A stretch of 45,689 bases of DNA from Nemertoderma westbladi (GCA_032718475.1 JAUCBJ010001333.1:1-45689); one strand, 5' to 3'; numbered from the stretch's first letter, positions 10,527-19,974 are shown. A program made the numbers and translations. The notes: a model not told the origin generated them from the letters alone.

Positions 10527-11453
10527 ATCTTCAAGTCCAGTGTCCTTTAGGAGGCGTCTCACGAAAGTCATGGGCTGTCAACCATGCTTATTTTTTCATG
10601 GGGCTGCCAAAGCACAAGATTATGCACTGGCTTGTCCTCAGGGCGAAACCAATGTCCTGCAAAGCGGAGGCGGCTTTGTTCTAGTGTCAAGCTTGGGGGA
10701 ACCAATGAGACACCTCCAATGTTATATAGTGTCTGGTTGGAGATGTGTGCATTGTACTTGACACAGTGAACCCGGCGTAGCATTCTTGTGAATGTGTCAT
10801 CCAGAGATTTGGTGTCCTCAGCAGTTAGAGCCCAGCATGGACACTCATAGAGGAGTACTGGAACTACTGCTGCTCTAAATAATCGAACCTTAAGTTTCCG
10901 ATTAATTCTGTGTGACTTCCAAATTCTGGAAAGCATATTCAAGGCTGCCCATGCCTTTCCCTTACGTATTCGAAGGTCCTCACCTGACTTCCGGATCCAT
11001 GATCCCAGGTTACAGAAGTCATCCACATGCTCAAGCATACCATCCTTTGAGCTTATGCTCATCCTATCAGAGACTTGCTGGAGGACTTTCAAAGTTAACT
11101 GTCAAAATGTTGGTCTTTTTGGAGTTAATAAAAAGATCAACACTAGAAGCAGCATGTTCTAATGAGCTGAGGAGCCGTTGGGCTCCCTCTAGTGATTCTG
11201 AGAGTACTCCTAAGTCATCAGCAAAGTCTAGATCAGTTAGGTACTTGGCAGGATTTCCTCGACTTCTGGAGCCAGTAGGTGGAGTTATCATCACCCCATC
11301 ACCATTATGATGATCTAAGGACATGCGTAGAACATAGTCAACCACAATTATGAACAAGAATGGCGCAAGTGTGTCTCCCTGGAGGACGCCCCATAACACT
11401 TCCAATGGTTCTGTGTCACCGTCAGCAGTATGCCACATGCTCAAGCATACCAT
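10526..11453 (-). mobile_element. LINE reverse transcriptase fragment, frameshifted, 3'-truncated
   Basis: The minus strand encodes the second half of a non-LTR RT. First comes GVLQGDTLAPFLFIIVVDYV, the RT palm QGDxLxP motif, then DLDFADDLGVLSES, whose FADD is the catalytic Asp pair. After a frameshift near 11,070-11,090 comes a region including LRIRKGKAWAALNMLSRIW, then LFRAAVVPVLLYECPCWALT, then LRFAGHWFR and LVLWQPHEK. A second frameshift near 10,570 leads to TFVRRLLKDTGLEDA, where the element stops and the 44-bp array begins. The equivalent copy at 3,600-3,835 continues to a natural stop, so this copy has lost its 3' end. It lies in intron 2. Confidence 0.85.
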
Positions 11454-11560
11454 CCTTTGAGCTTATGCTCATGCGATCACACAGTTCCTAAGGACTTCCA
11501 AACTTAACTGTCAAAATTTTGGTGATTCTGACTTCTGAGAGTACTCCTAAATCCATTAAA
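11433..11560 (-). mobile_element. Second partial copy of the same LINE segment
   Basis: The sequence CACATGCTCAAGCATACCAT and its continuation to about 11,530 repeats 11,027-11,115 in the same orientation, at about 85% identity by eye. It then skips about 80 bp and resumes at the segment GAGAGTACTCCTAA (first copy about 11,202). This is either a local duplication with a deletion or a second insertion. Confidence 0.7.
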
Positions 11561-11632
11561 TTCGGGTCGATAACGGTTAGACTTACTACTGATTGGCAAT
11601 CTCCTCGTTTATCTCAGCTGTTTCCTTTCCAG

Positions 11633-11774
11633 ATGACGTCAGACGTTTGGGCCCAACGAGTTTCGGCAGCCAATCAGAGGAACCCGCCAACGTTAACGCA
11701 GCACTATATAGATGGGAGTAATTTAATACCGGGAATCGGTAGACAGAATACAGTGGCACCAGTGCAGCACAATG
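11633..11774 (+). CDS. Host gene, visible exon 3 (minimal form; may extend to 13,166)
   Basis: The acceptor tract CTCAGCTGTTTCCTTTCCAG ends at 11,632. The exon begins in phase 0 with ATGACGTCAGAC and encodes MTSDVWAQRVSAANQRNPPT and about 27 more residues. The first donor is AATG|GTAAGG at 11,774/11,775; it leaves in phase 1 and joins in frame to exon 4. The same donor recurs every 48 bp, 30 times to 13,166/13,167, and the frame stays open throughout. The exon could therefore end at any copy, adding up to 29 units of 16 residues (QNTVAPVQHNGKGVGR type). If no donor is used, translation stops at 13,210. The sequence cannot tell which form is made. The product is unrecognised. Confidence 0.65.
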
Positions 11775-13204
11775 GTAAGGGAGTGGGTATACAGATTACA
11801 GCTGCACCAGTGCAGCACAATGGTAAGGGAGTGGGTAGACAGAATACAGTAGCACCAGTGCAGCACAATGGTAAGGGAATGGGTAGACAGAATACAGTAG
11901 CACCAGTGCAGCACAATGGTAAGGGAGTGGGTAGACAGAATACAGTAGCACCAGTGCAGCACAATGGTAAGGGAGTGGGTAGACAGAATACAGTAGCACC
12001 AGTGCAGCACAATGGTAAGGGAGTGGGTATACAGAATACAGTAGCACCAGTGCAGCACAATGGTAAGGGAGTGGGTAGACAGAATACAGTAGCACCAGTG
12101 CAGCACAATGGTAAGGGAGTGGGTATACAGAATACAGTAGCACCAGTGCAGCACAATGGTAAGGGAGTGGGTATACAGAATACAGTAGCACCAGTGCAGC
12201 ACAATGGTAAGGGAGTGGGTAGACAGAATACAGTAGCACCAGTGCAGCACAATGGTAAGGGAGTGGGTATACAGAATACAGCTGCACCAGTGCAGCACAA
12301 TGGTAAGGGAGTGGGTATACAGAATACAGTAGCACCAGTGCAGCACAATGGTAAGGGAGTGGGTAGACAGAATACTGTAGCATCAGTGCAGCACAATGGT
12401 AAGGGAGTGGGTAAACAGAATACAGTAGCATTAGTGCAGCACAATGGTAAGGGAGTGGGTAGACAGAATACAGTAGCACCAGTGCAGCACAATGGTAAGG
12501 GAGTGGGTAGACAGAATACAGTAGCATCAGTGCAGCACAATGGTAAGGGAGTGGGTAGACAGAATACAGTAGCACCAGTGCAGCACAATCGTAAGGGAGT
12601 GGGTAGACAGAATACAGTAGCACCAGTGCAGCACAATGGTAAGGGAGTGGGTAGACAGAATACAGTAGCATCAGTGCAGCACAATGGTAAGGGAGTGGGT
12701 AAACAGAATACAGTAGCACCAGTGCAGCACAATGGTAAGGGAGTGGGTATACAGAATACAGTAGCACCAGTGCAGCACAATGGTAAGGGAGTGGGTATAC
12801 AGAATACAGTGGCACCAGTGCAGCACAATGGTAAGGGAGTGGGTAGACAGAATACAGCTGCACCAGTGCAGCACAATGGTAAGGGAGTGGGTATACAGAA
12901 TACAGTAGCACCAGTGCAGCACAATGGTAAGGGAGTGGGTATACAGAATACAGTGGCACCAGTGCAGCACAATGGTAAGGGAGTGGGTATACAGAATACA
13001 GTGGCACCAGTGCAGCACAATGGTAAGGGAGTGGGTAGACAGAATACAGTAGCACCAGTGCAGCACAATGGTAAGGGAGTGGGTAGACAGAATACAGTAG
13101 CATCAGTGCAGCACAATGGTAAGGGAGTGGGTAGACAGAATACAATAGCACCAGTGCAGCACAATGGTAAGGGAGTGGGTATGCAGAATACAGCCGCACC
13201 AGTT
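11738..13204 (+). repeat. 48-bp minisatellite, 30 copies of an in-frame 5' splice site
   Basis: The unit is CAGAATACAGTAGCACCAGT, then GCAGCACAATG|GTAAGGGA, then GTGGGTAGA. Donor positions run from 11,775 to 13,167, exactly 29 periods. The unit has no stop in the exon 3 frame. Variants occur at a few fixed positions (AGA/ATA/AAA giving R, I or K; GTA/GCT giving V or A; CCA/TCA giving P or S). Most differences are non-synonymous, which does not suggest protein-level constraint. The array is visibly older or less homogenised than the 44-bp array. Confidence 0.97.
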
Positions 13205-13481
13205 GTGTAATATAATACCAGTATTCTTTCAGTTTTAGTATGTCCTAGTCTTGCATTCGGTCCTTATCGGTACCGCAGTTTAAGGGATACATTGAAATGT
13301 TCTTATATAGTCAATAATGATTTTCTCATTAATAAAATTATGTGTATATTTAATATGAGAAGGCTTTTGACCCAATATGAATATAGTATCATAGTGTATG
13401 TATTATTTATAGTCGAATGATATATATTTTGTTTTAACTAATATTATTATATATTTAACTATATGTGTTTCTCATTTTCAG

Positions 13482-13606
13482 TTTCTCCTTTTAAATATAA
13501 GAAGCAAGTTGCCCAGGACCTGACCAATTACCGCCTCAGTACTGGTCTTTTACAAAGACAGCAACAGTCGCGCACGGGTGCCATGGCAACAGCTCTACCA
13601 ACACCG
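13482..13606 (+). CDS. Host gene, visible exon 4
   Basis: The acceptor is TGTTTCTCATTTTCAG (ends 13,481) and the donor is ACACCG|GTAAGTAACG. The first two bases complete the codon opened at the AATG|GTAAGG donor of exon 3. The exon then encodes SPFKYKKQVAQDLTNYRLST, continues LLQRQQQSRTGAMATALPTP, and leaves in phase 0. It is basic and probably helical in its first half. The strong consensus donor and exact phase match with exons 3 and 5 support it as real. No family recognised. Confidence 0.75.
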
Positions 13607-14297
13607 GTAAGTAACGACATAAACGTGTCGTAACTTATAATTTATTATCGGGAAACGAATACCCAATATATTTATTCGTGAGCTCATCGTGTCATGCTGC
13701 TTTGGCTCTCGCCAACTCCACTTAAGATGTTCTTCAATTTTAGTTGGCTATATTTATACGTTCGATAGGTAAATTTTTATAATTTTTAGCCACTTTCATT
13801 TAAGGCCTTAAGAAACTTGTTATAAAAATGGGTTTAAATTTCTCCGTGTCGCACTGACAGTTGTTGCCAACCTACCGTTCACTACCCCCCACCCGGATGT
13901 GCATTACTAACCAATATTGTCAATAAACACCATCTCCCTTAATACTACAATCATTTTTAGCAAGTCGCCCCCCATAATATTTTTCAAATTTCAATCATAT
14001 GCTACGAAATTTGGTATGATGATGGTTAAAGACAAGTTCTCTTACTGCTGACAGAGCGGATTGTTTTATTTTCTGAGCTATTTCGATGCATAGAACTGGT
14101 AGCATTTGATTGAAATTTTAAAAATTAATTAATTAATTAATTTAATAAATAAATTAATTTGATGAATTATTTCACTATAAGGTAGCATTTGTAGTTTAAC
14201 TTTGACGTAAAAACTTTTGAAAATCCGACGTATTTTGATTAAGTTACAGTAATGTAATATGCCTATTCATATTTGTACACATAAAACCCTTAGGTAC
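13607..14297. other. Start of the large host intron, nothing recognised
   Basis: AT-rich sequence after the exon 4 donor, with an AATTAATT-type simple run at about 14,125-14,160. I see no gene. The intron runs to 43,140 if no further exon has been missed; it contains the two nested genes and the elements listed below. Confidence 0.5.
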
Positions 14298-14375
14298 TCT
14301 CGTGGCGTAGTGGTCAGATGGTTAAGGCGTTGGTTACATTACGTAGGTTACGAGTTCGAATCCCAGTCGGGAAAT
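14298..14375 (+). other. tRNA-like sequence, probably tRNA-derived SINE or pseudogene
   Basis: An A-box-like segment (TAGTGGTCAGATGGTTAAGG) is followed about 30 nt later by a good B box (GAGTTCGAATCCC), the spacing of a Pol III type 2 promoter. I could not form a clean acceptor stem or anticodon arm by eye, so a functional tRNA is unlikely. Confidence 0.5.
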
Positions 14376-14463
14376 GTATTTTGTATTTTGATTTGTATTT
14401 TGGGGCCATTTATTTTCGTGTGGTGCTAATTGGTAGGCCAATGAGAAGCGTACAACGTAGCGA

Positions 14464-14696
14464 ATAATGAGCCAGGCCAATCATAGGGCATAAATTATCT
14501 TATTGCTCAAATGTGAGGCAGTGGAAAATTCTGTTAGGATTCCATGTCCCAGATTTAGTGTAAGGGCCGGACTGCGTTGAACGATGAGCTGGGCCAATCA
14601 TAGGGCACGAAGCACTTCATTGCTCAATTGTGAAGCTGTGGAAATTTCTGTTTAGTTTCCATGTGCAATTTCTAGTATAAAAGGCCGGTTTGCCTT
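14464..14696 (+). promoter_or_regulatory. Two ~115-bp direct repeats with CCAAT motifs and a TATA box
   Basis: Two tandem, diverged copies each contain GGCCAATCATAGGGC and a segment like TTCCATGT. The second ends in TAGTATAAAAGGCCGG (TATA box at about 14,676); the first has a degenerate version (TTAGTGTAAGGGCCGG). This layout resembles a Pol II promoter with duplicated upstream elements, possibly the U3 part of an old LTR. I found no second LTR or primer-binding site I would trust, and no coding frame follows. Confidence 0.4.
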
Positions 14697-14699
14697 CGG

Positions 14700-16450
14700 T
14701 TATCACCTTAGTTACCTAGAACCTTATACCTTGTGTTACACTCTCTTATTCTTGTAAAATTTAGTTTATTCGGTTTCTTGTTGAAACTTCCTTTTGATAA
14801 ATCCTTTGTAAAACTGTAAATATACTGCAATTTCCTGACATGTTTTCTTTTGGTCCGACTTCGGGACAGCCGAACACCAGGGAGATGGCAGCCTAGACCG
14901 TTAGGCCGTAAGCAACGCAGGGAAGGGATGTCCACAACACGCTAGCGCCCACATTTGGATTGACCGCGCACCCCCTTTGCCCTTCGAAATACTCCACTTG
15001 CTATGCAGCGCCCGCTTTGTGAGAAGGTAAGACTTTGTTCGACGCCCTTGCCCGCCGTAAGACCTATAGATCAGGGTAAGCGTGACACCGCACTGGACGC
15101 CGCAAATTTAGGATCAAATAATTATATCCAGACACCCCCCCCCCCCCTTCTTGTCAGTCCTACGAACCCCTGGGTTAACCTGTACTTCCTACAGGTGCGA
15201 ACTATTGCCATTCGTCAGTACGCGAGTACATATTAGGTACGGACAGCATATGTTCCATAATTTAGTGATTCGTAGCACTGACTGTTTGGTACCGGTTCGC
15301 TTTGTAGAACGTACATTAGTACCCCCCCCCCCCCCCCCCCCTGTCTGGAGTTAGCTATTTGATCAGGCAAGGAGTATTTCTGCTACCGGCACACTGCTTG
15401 GCCTAGGGAGGTTTATTAATATCCTACCGCGCCTTGCCACGTACTGATAGGTATTGCTGCTAACTACCGCAGCAACAAAGTTCTAGAATTAAATTAGTAT
15501 ACCAGATCAGCTAACGTACGGTAGCGATTAACCCCTATTCTTATCTTACAACCAGAATCTGGTATTAGTGCCGATCACGGGTGTAGTTACTAACACTGTG
15601 GTTGCCCATTGGGTTGTGGATAGGAAGGAGAGAGCTTTGACGTCATTCGTGAGTATAAAGTTCTACAAACGCGACTAGTTTATTTTAGTAGCTAGCGCAC
15701 GGTATCATTTTAGTCAGAAAATCACTAAAACCTAGTAAAAGGAATTACTCGAAATTGTTTTATTTGTAACACACCCACACACACACGCCCTAAAACATAT
15801 CGCCCTTAAAGTTCTACTAGCTATAGCGTACTATACATTACGTTAGGTGGAAATTATCTGTATTTGTAAAATTAGGATCTGATTTAGTTGCGGCAATAAG
15901 GAGTATTTCATTTTCGTTATTAAACTGTTGTTTGTCTGGACAACGGTATTGTTACATTTAGGCCTGACCTTTTAGACTGATTTCGTACAGGGGGATCAGT
16001 TATTGTTACATTTAGGTACGACCCCTTTTCGACTGATTTAGGACTGTCAGTGTTGTTACGCTAGGTCTGTTAACCCACTAGCTCGTATATAAACCATATA
16101 AATCACACCGCGGCAAGTTACTGTATTTAGGACTGTCAGTGATAGTTAGGATTCGCTGCGCGGGGATTGTTTTCCCGTGAGTTTGGTCTGTTACTGTAAC
16201 TGTACATCTGCCTCACCGGTTAGAGGACAGGTATCCTTCTGTCTAGTACGTAGGCATTAGACCCGCTCACGTACATAGAATAGATACAAGGCTCTGTTCC
16301 TCGCCAGTAGTCGTTTGTGTACTATATCTGTTTGTTTAGATATCCTGGACTGGGATTTGTTGTCAGATACTGTACAAGCCCGTATACATTACTAGAGTCT
16401 CATAGTAAGATACATCGTTACTAGGATCTGGTAAGCGGTATACTACTGGA
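14700..16450. other. Non-coding stretch with C runs and short repeats
   Basis: No open frame of note. It contains C homopolymers at 15,135-15,147 (13 nt) and 15,322-15,341 (20 nt). A diverged direct repeat with core TATTGTTACATTTAGG plus a following GACTGATTT lies at about 15,946-15,985 and 16,003-16,045. Base composition is more mixed than the surrounding intron, so it may be the body of a decayed element belonging to the promoter-like repeats at 14,464. Confidence 0.35.
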
Positions 16451-17005
16451 CCCTTACATAATTAATTTAATAAATTAAATAATTAATAAATTAAATTAAC
16501 TAAATAAATAAATTAATTTATTTTTTATATCACTGAAATTCTAGAATTTTGAATAACTACACTATATAATTCCATTGACAGCAGTTGTAGGCCAACTGTA
16601 TGCATATTGTATATTATTATTATTTTCGGCGTTCACAATGTCAATTTATCCAATTCGCCAAAGATATGTTTATATTTCTATTTCTATCAAATTCGTTTTT
16701 TAGTTTATTTTATTTTCTTTGAACTATACTTTTGCTATTTTGCTATACTGAATTTAATAGTTCGAAGAAGAAATAATCACTTTAGTTTCGTATTTTCAAG
16801 GTAAAAACTAAAGTTAGCTACTGAACCGATGGTTATTTCTACCAGGAGAAACAGTTGATGATACTGTAGCAACTACTGTAGCTGTTATATGTGAATTGTA
16901 TGAAATATTTACAATAATAACCGTAATCAGACGTTTCTGGTCAAAGGGTCTAAAGGCCGTGTCAGAGGTTCGAAAGAACCGTAGTTTTAATTTTATTATC
17001 ATACA
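16451..17005. other. AT-rich intronic stretch, nothing recognised
   Basis: Begins with AATTAATTTAATAAATTAAA-type simple sequence (about 16,459-16,520). No gene or element recognised. Confidence 0.5.
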
Positions 17006-17205
17006 CCTTTCCTTCAATTGTTAACAACATCGTTTAGAAAATGCCGTCCCTGTAACTTGCTCCTTTCCCTCAATTGTTAACATCGTTTATTGTTTTGGTT
17101 AGAAAATGCCATCTCTGTAACTTGCTCCTTTCCATCAATTGGTAACAAAATCGTTAATTGTTTCGATTTGAAAATTTCGTCTCTATAACTTGCTCCTTTC
17201 CATTA
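17006..17205 (+). repeat. ~56-66 bp tandem repeat, three copies
   Basis: Three diverged units share CCTTTCCWTCAATTGTTAAC, an ATCGTTT segment, GAAAATGCCATCTCTGT and AACTTGCT. The third unit is the most diverged and a partial fourth follows. Confidence 0.75.
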
Positions 17206-17333
17206 TAATTTTTTGGCAATGGTGTTTGTTCTTTAAAACGTCTTTTCGATTCTTTGACCTGTAATCTAATCATTAGATTATTTGCAATAATAATAATAAT
17301 AATCTACTGCTTTTGTCTCAGATACTTTTATCT

Positions 17334-17428
17334 GGTAAGGCGCTATTAAATAATGACAATAAGCACTATTAATTCTAGAATAATGAAGTTTGCACCGATA
17401 AATACCAACATTACCGCAAGTCGTATAT
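17334..17428 (+). repeat. Left copy of a ~90-bp direct duplication
   Basis: The core ATTAATTCTAGAATAATGAA followed by GTTTGCACCGATAAATACCA recurs at 18,427-18,515 in the same orientation with a few substitutions. The two copies bracket the inverted-repeat element at 17,436-18,238. Confidence 0.8.
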
Positions 17429-17435
17429 CGACCCC

Positions 17436-18238
17436 TTAGAACCATAACCAGCCATGTCCACATTTTGTCAAAATTGAGATAGGAATGCTGAACAGAAAGA
17501 AGTACTATCCATGAAAAAGGTCTCAAGTCCATCCATATCTGCATTCAACTAGCACATCTGGCAAGTCGGTAATTTCCATGTCCAAACCATGAATTTCTGA
17601 TAAATGAGCCATGTCCAATGCTTTTACAATAATGAGCCATGTCCAATGCTTTTACAATAATGAGCCATGTCCAATGCTTTTACAATAATGAGCCATGTTC
17701 ATACAATAATGAGCCATGTTCAATGCTTTTACAATAATGAGCCATGTTCATACAATAATGAGTCATGTCCAATGCTTTTACAATAATGAGCCATGTTCAA
17801 TGCTTTTACAATAATGAGCCATGTTCATTGCTTTTACAATAATGAGCCATGTCCAATGCTTTTACAATAATGAGCCATGTTCATTGCTTTTACAATAATG
17901 AGCCATGTTCATTGCTTTTACAATAATGAGCCATGTCCATGGACGTGGCTCATTTTGTCACATATATATTTTACAAATAGTTGGGATTTCAATTATGTAA
18001 GAATGAGCCATGTCCAAAAATTTTAGTAGTATAGTTTTGGAAAATTGGCTGGTTTTCACAATTGGCAACACATATTCCAAACTTTTTGATGTCACACCGT
18101 GTAGTAGCGGTTGGGCCATGAATTTACATTGAAATAACCTTGTTATAATGATGTGTCGATTTATAGCGGCACTTAAAAAACTTTAAACGCGTTTTTCTCG
18201 GAATGACAAAATGTGGACATGGCTTGTTATGGTTCTAA
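17436..18238. mobile_element. Inverted-repeat element enclosing its own satellite
   Basis: The ends are inverted copies over about 34 nt: TAGAACCATAACCAGCCATG followed by TCCACATTTTGTCA on the left, and its complement at about 18,204-18,238. There is no coding capacity, so it is probably a non-autonomous DNA element or foldback. The interior carries the 28-bp array at 17,598-17,940, whose core GAGCCATGTCCA resembles the terminal motif AGCCATGTCCA. Confidence 0.7.
17598..17945 (+). repeat. 28-bp satellite, about 13 copies, ending in a hairpin
   Basis: The unit is AATAATGAGCCATGTCCAAT followed by GCTTTTAC. Two shortened ~20-bp units lack the CAATGCTTT part. The last copy runs into its own complement (AATGAGCCATGTCC, then GGACGTGGCTCATT), giving a near-perfect hairpin at about 17,925-17,957. 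Confidence 0.9.
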
Positions 18239-18426
18239 AGAGGTGATTTAATATTATAATAAATAGTAAGTGTGTTTGGTTGGACATGCCAACTCAGCAT
18301 TGGGTAGTATCAGTATGAAAGGCCATAGGCGCTATCTGTGGTTGTAGAAGTTCGTCTTGATAGGGGCCAATGCCAACCATATTGACCAATGTCCCCGTAC
18401 GTGATTTTAATTTTATTTTGATTTTG

Positions 18427-18515
18427 ATCAGGCGCTGTAAAATAATGACAATATGGGCTATTAATTCTAGAATAATGAAGTTTGTACCGATAAATACCAA
18501 CATGAAAGTCGTATA
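18427..18515 (+). repeat. Right copy of the ~90-bp direct duplication
   Basis: Matches 17,334-17,428 (shared core ATTAATTCTAGAATAATGAA). It lies about 190 bp beyond the right end of the inverted-repeat element, so it is too long and too far out to be a target-site duplication. Confidence 0.8.
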
Positions 18516-18654
18516 TTCATTCTGTAACAAAATGTGCTGGTCTGTGAATACCTAAAACGGAATTGATACCGGGTTGTGATTGCAATATGATAACATTGTG
18601 TATTTCCATATAATAAGTTTGATATGAAGTTTCTCTAAATCGGTTGTCAGTAGG

Positions 18655-19974
18655 TCAGTTAAAGGAATACCATTGGGTTACCGCGATACCTGGACCCGCT
18701 ACAACTTTCCTCCAATAGGTTTGTGTGCGCGCTTGTTTCCCTGGCAACGTTATAGTTCCCACTTTGGCCGTCCCAATCAGATGCTGTTCCTCCATCACCT
18801 GGACAACCAATGACAAGTGACCTCGTTCCGCCGTTTGCGATACATTAAAGGTGATGACGTCACTCCATACGGGATTGCCGGTTTCGCTGTGTCGGGCAGT
18901 ACAACGCTGACTGTCTGCGGGTTTGGAGGCGTTTGAACTGTAAAGTTTCGCGATTACGAAGTATTTCTTGGTTCCGAGTGAGTTGTGCGGCAAATTGAGT
19001 CCCTTTCGAATAGTAACTCGGAGTATTCTCGACAGCGTCAGGTACTGAAGGGTGAGTAGCAGCTGGGGAGGGCATCTCACTACCGGGTCCCGGAAGTCCC
19101 CCCGTTGTAAACTTGTCCCATCTTCGTCCCACTCCCTCTTAACGTCTCTGAGACTCAACGACGCTTCCTTAGCGACCGTCTCCATACCGTTGTTACCACG
19201 GGTTACCAGCAAGCGAATCAGCACTCGTCCCCGCTCGACGTCCCTTTCCGTCAACCCCGAGAACTGGAAGCACTGGCGGAATGACGTAATAGCGTTGCTA
19301 GGTAACAACGGGGTAACCGCTTCGGTGGCCTCGAATTCGTCGAAGGTCGGCACGATTTTAAGTTTCACTCTGTACGTGACGTCACACTGCGCGTCGACGT
19401 TTACCAGATGTATTATTGCCAAGGTTACGGTCCACCGTTCGTCTTCCTCGGAGTCAAACACTACGAGACAATCGATGTAAGGCGTACTGCTGTCTTCGGT
19501 TAGACGTCTTTTTATTGGCTGGCCGTCTTTGTCCAATCGGATGTTGTCGTCCGAACCTCTTTTGCTGTCCTTCTCGCGGTTCCCCAACAATCGTTTCATT
19601 CCGACTAGAACAGATGAATTACTTTCAGTTTCGCTGACAATCTTTATCGACTTTGTTTTGTCTTGCGTCGTCGATTGCGTTGCTGTTGTTTTGTTTCTAT
19701 TTTTCGTTCCGGTATCTAGCGAGTTGTCTGCCGATTCGCCGCTATCGCTGTTTCCGTGGTAACGCGACGTGACCCGTTCGGTTCGCGTTGGGCTAGTGGC
19801 CCAGCTGTAGGGGCTCACCCCGGGGGGTAGAATGAAGGATATACTCCGGCGGTCGCGGTCCCGTCTCGATCGACTCCTACTGCGTCGGTAGACCAGCCGG
19901 GCCGCCGCCAACACCACAGCAACCAATACAACAGTCACTATTATGGAGACTACGGTAGCAACCACGGTCACCAT
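18655..19974 (-). CDS. Synaptotagmin-like protein, TM plus two C2 domains, intronless
   Basis: A 439-residue single-exon gene; the ATG sits in a strong context (AAACCATGG). Residues 2-26 form one membrane helix (Val/Ala-rich), followed by a basic stop-transfer run (RRSRSRSRRDRDRR), then about 110 disordered residues, a C2A-like domain (about 150-285) and a C2B-like domain (about 300-435). C2B opens LLLTLQYLTLSRILRVTIRK, the typical synaptotagmin start, and the protein ends in TQWYSFN where synaptotagmins usually have a WHxL-type end. The Ca2+-ligand Asp clusters expected in C2 loops 1 and 3 are absent (loop 1 reads LNLPHNSLGTKKYF; loop 3 reads VMEEQHLIGTAKVG), so it is probably Ca2+-independent, as in several divergent synaptotagmins. 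It may tether or traffic membranes. It lies antisense within the host intron. The subfamily is not resolved. Confidence 0.8.
   Translation of the reverse strand: MVTVVATVVSIIVTVVLVAVVLAAARLVYRRSRSRSRRDRDRRSISFILPPGVSPYSWATSPTRTERVTSRYHGNSDSGESADNSLDTGTKNRNKTTATQSTTQDKTKSIKIVSETESNSSVLVGMKRLLGNREKDSKRGSDDNIRLDKDGQPIKRRLTEDSSTPYIDCLVVFDSEEDERWTVTLAIIHLVNVDAQCDVTYRVKLKIVPTFDEFEATEAVTPLLPSNAITSFRQCFQFSGLTERDVERGRVLIRLLVTRGNNGMETVAKEASLSLRDVKREWDEDGTSLQRGDFRDPVVRCPPQLLLTLQYLTLSRILRVTIRKGLNLPHNSLGTKKYFVIAKLYSSNASKPADSQRCTARHSETGNPVWSDVITFNVSQTAERGHLSLVVQVMEEQHLIGTAKVGTITLPGKQARTQTYWRKVVAGPGIAVTQWYSFN

Noticed and set aside
7157-10571. Minus-strand ORFs of about 1,100 residues across the 44-bp array
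   Set aside because: The minus-strand unit has no stop in any phase, so all frames are open by repetition alone. They run straight into LINE sequence at one end and across host exon 2 at the other.
11704-13199. Minus-strand ORFs of 467-486 residues across the 48-bp array
   Set aside because: These are mirror images of the repeat unit. Only the plus strand has a matching splice acceptor and phase-compatible exons.
14298-14375. Functional tRNA gene
   Set aside because: The A and B boxes are present, but I could not pair acceptor and anticodon stems; treated as tRNA-derived.
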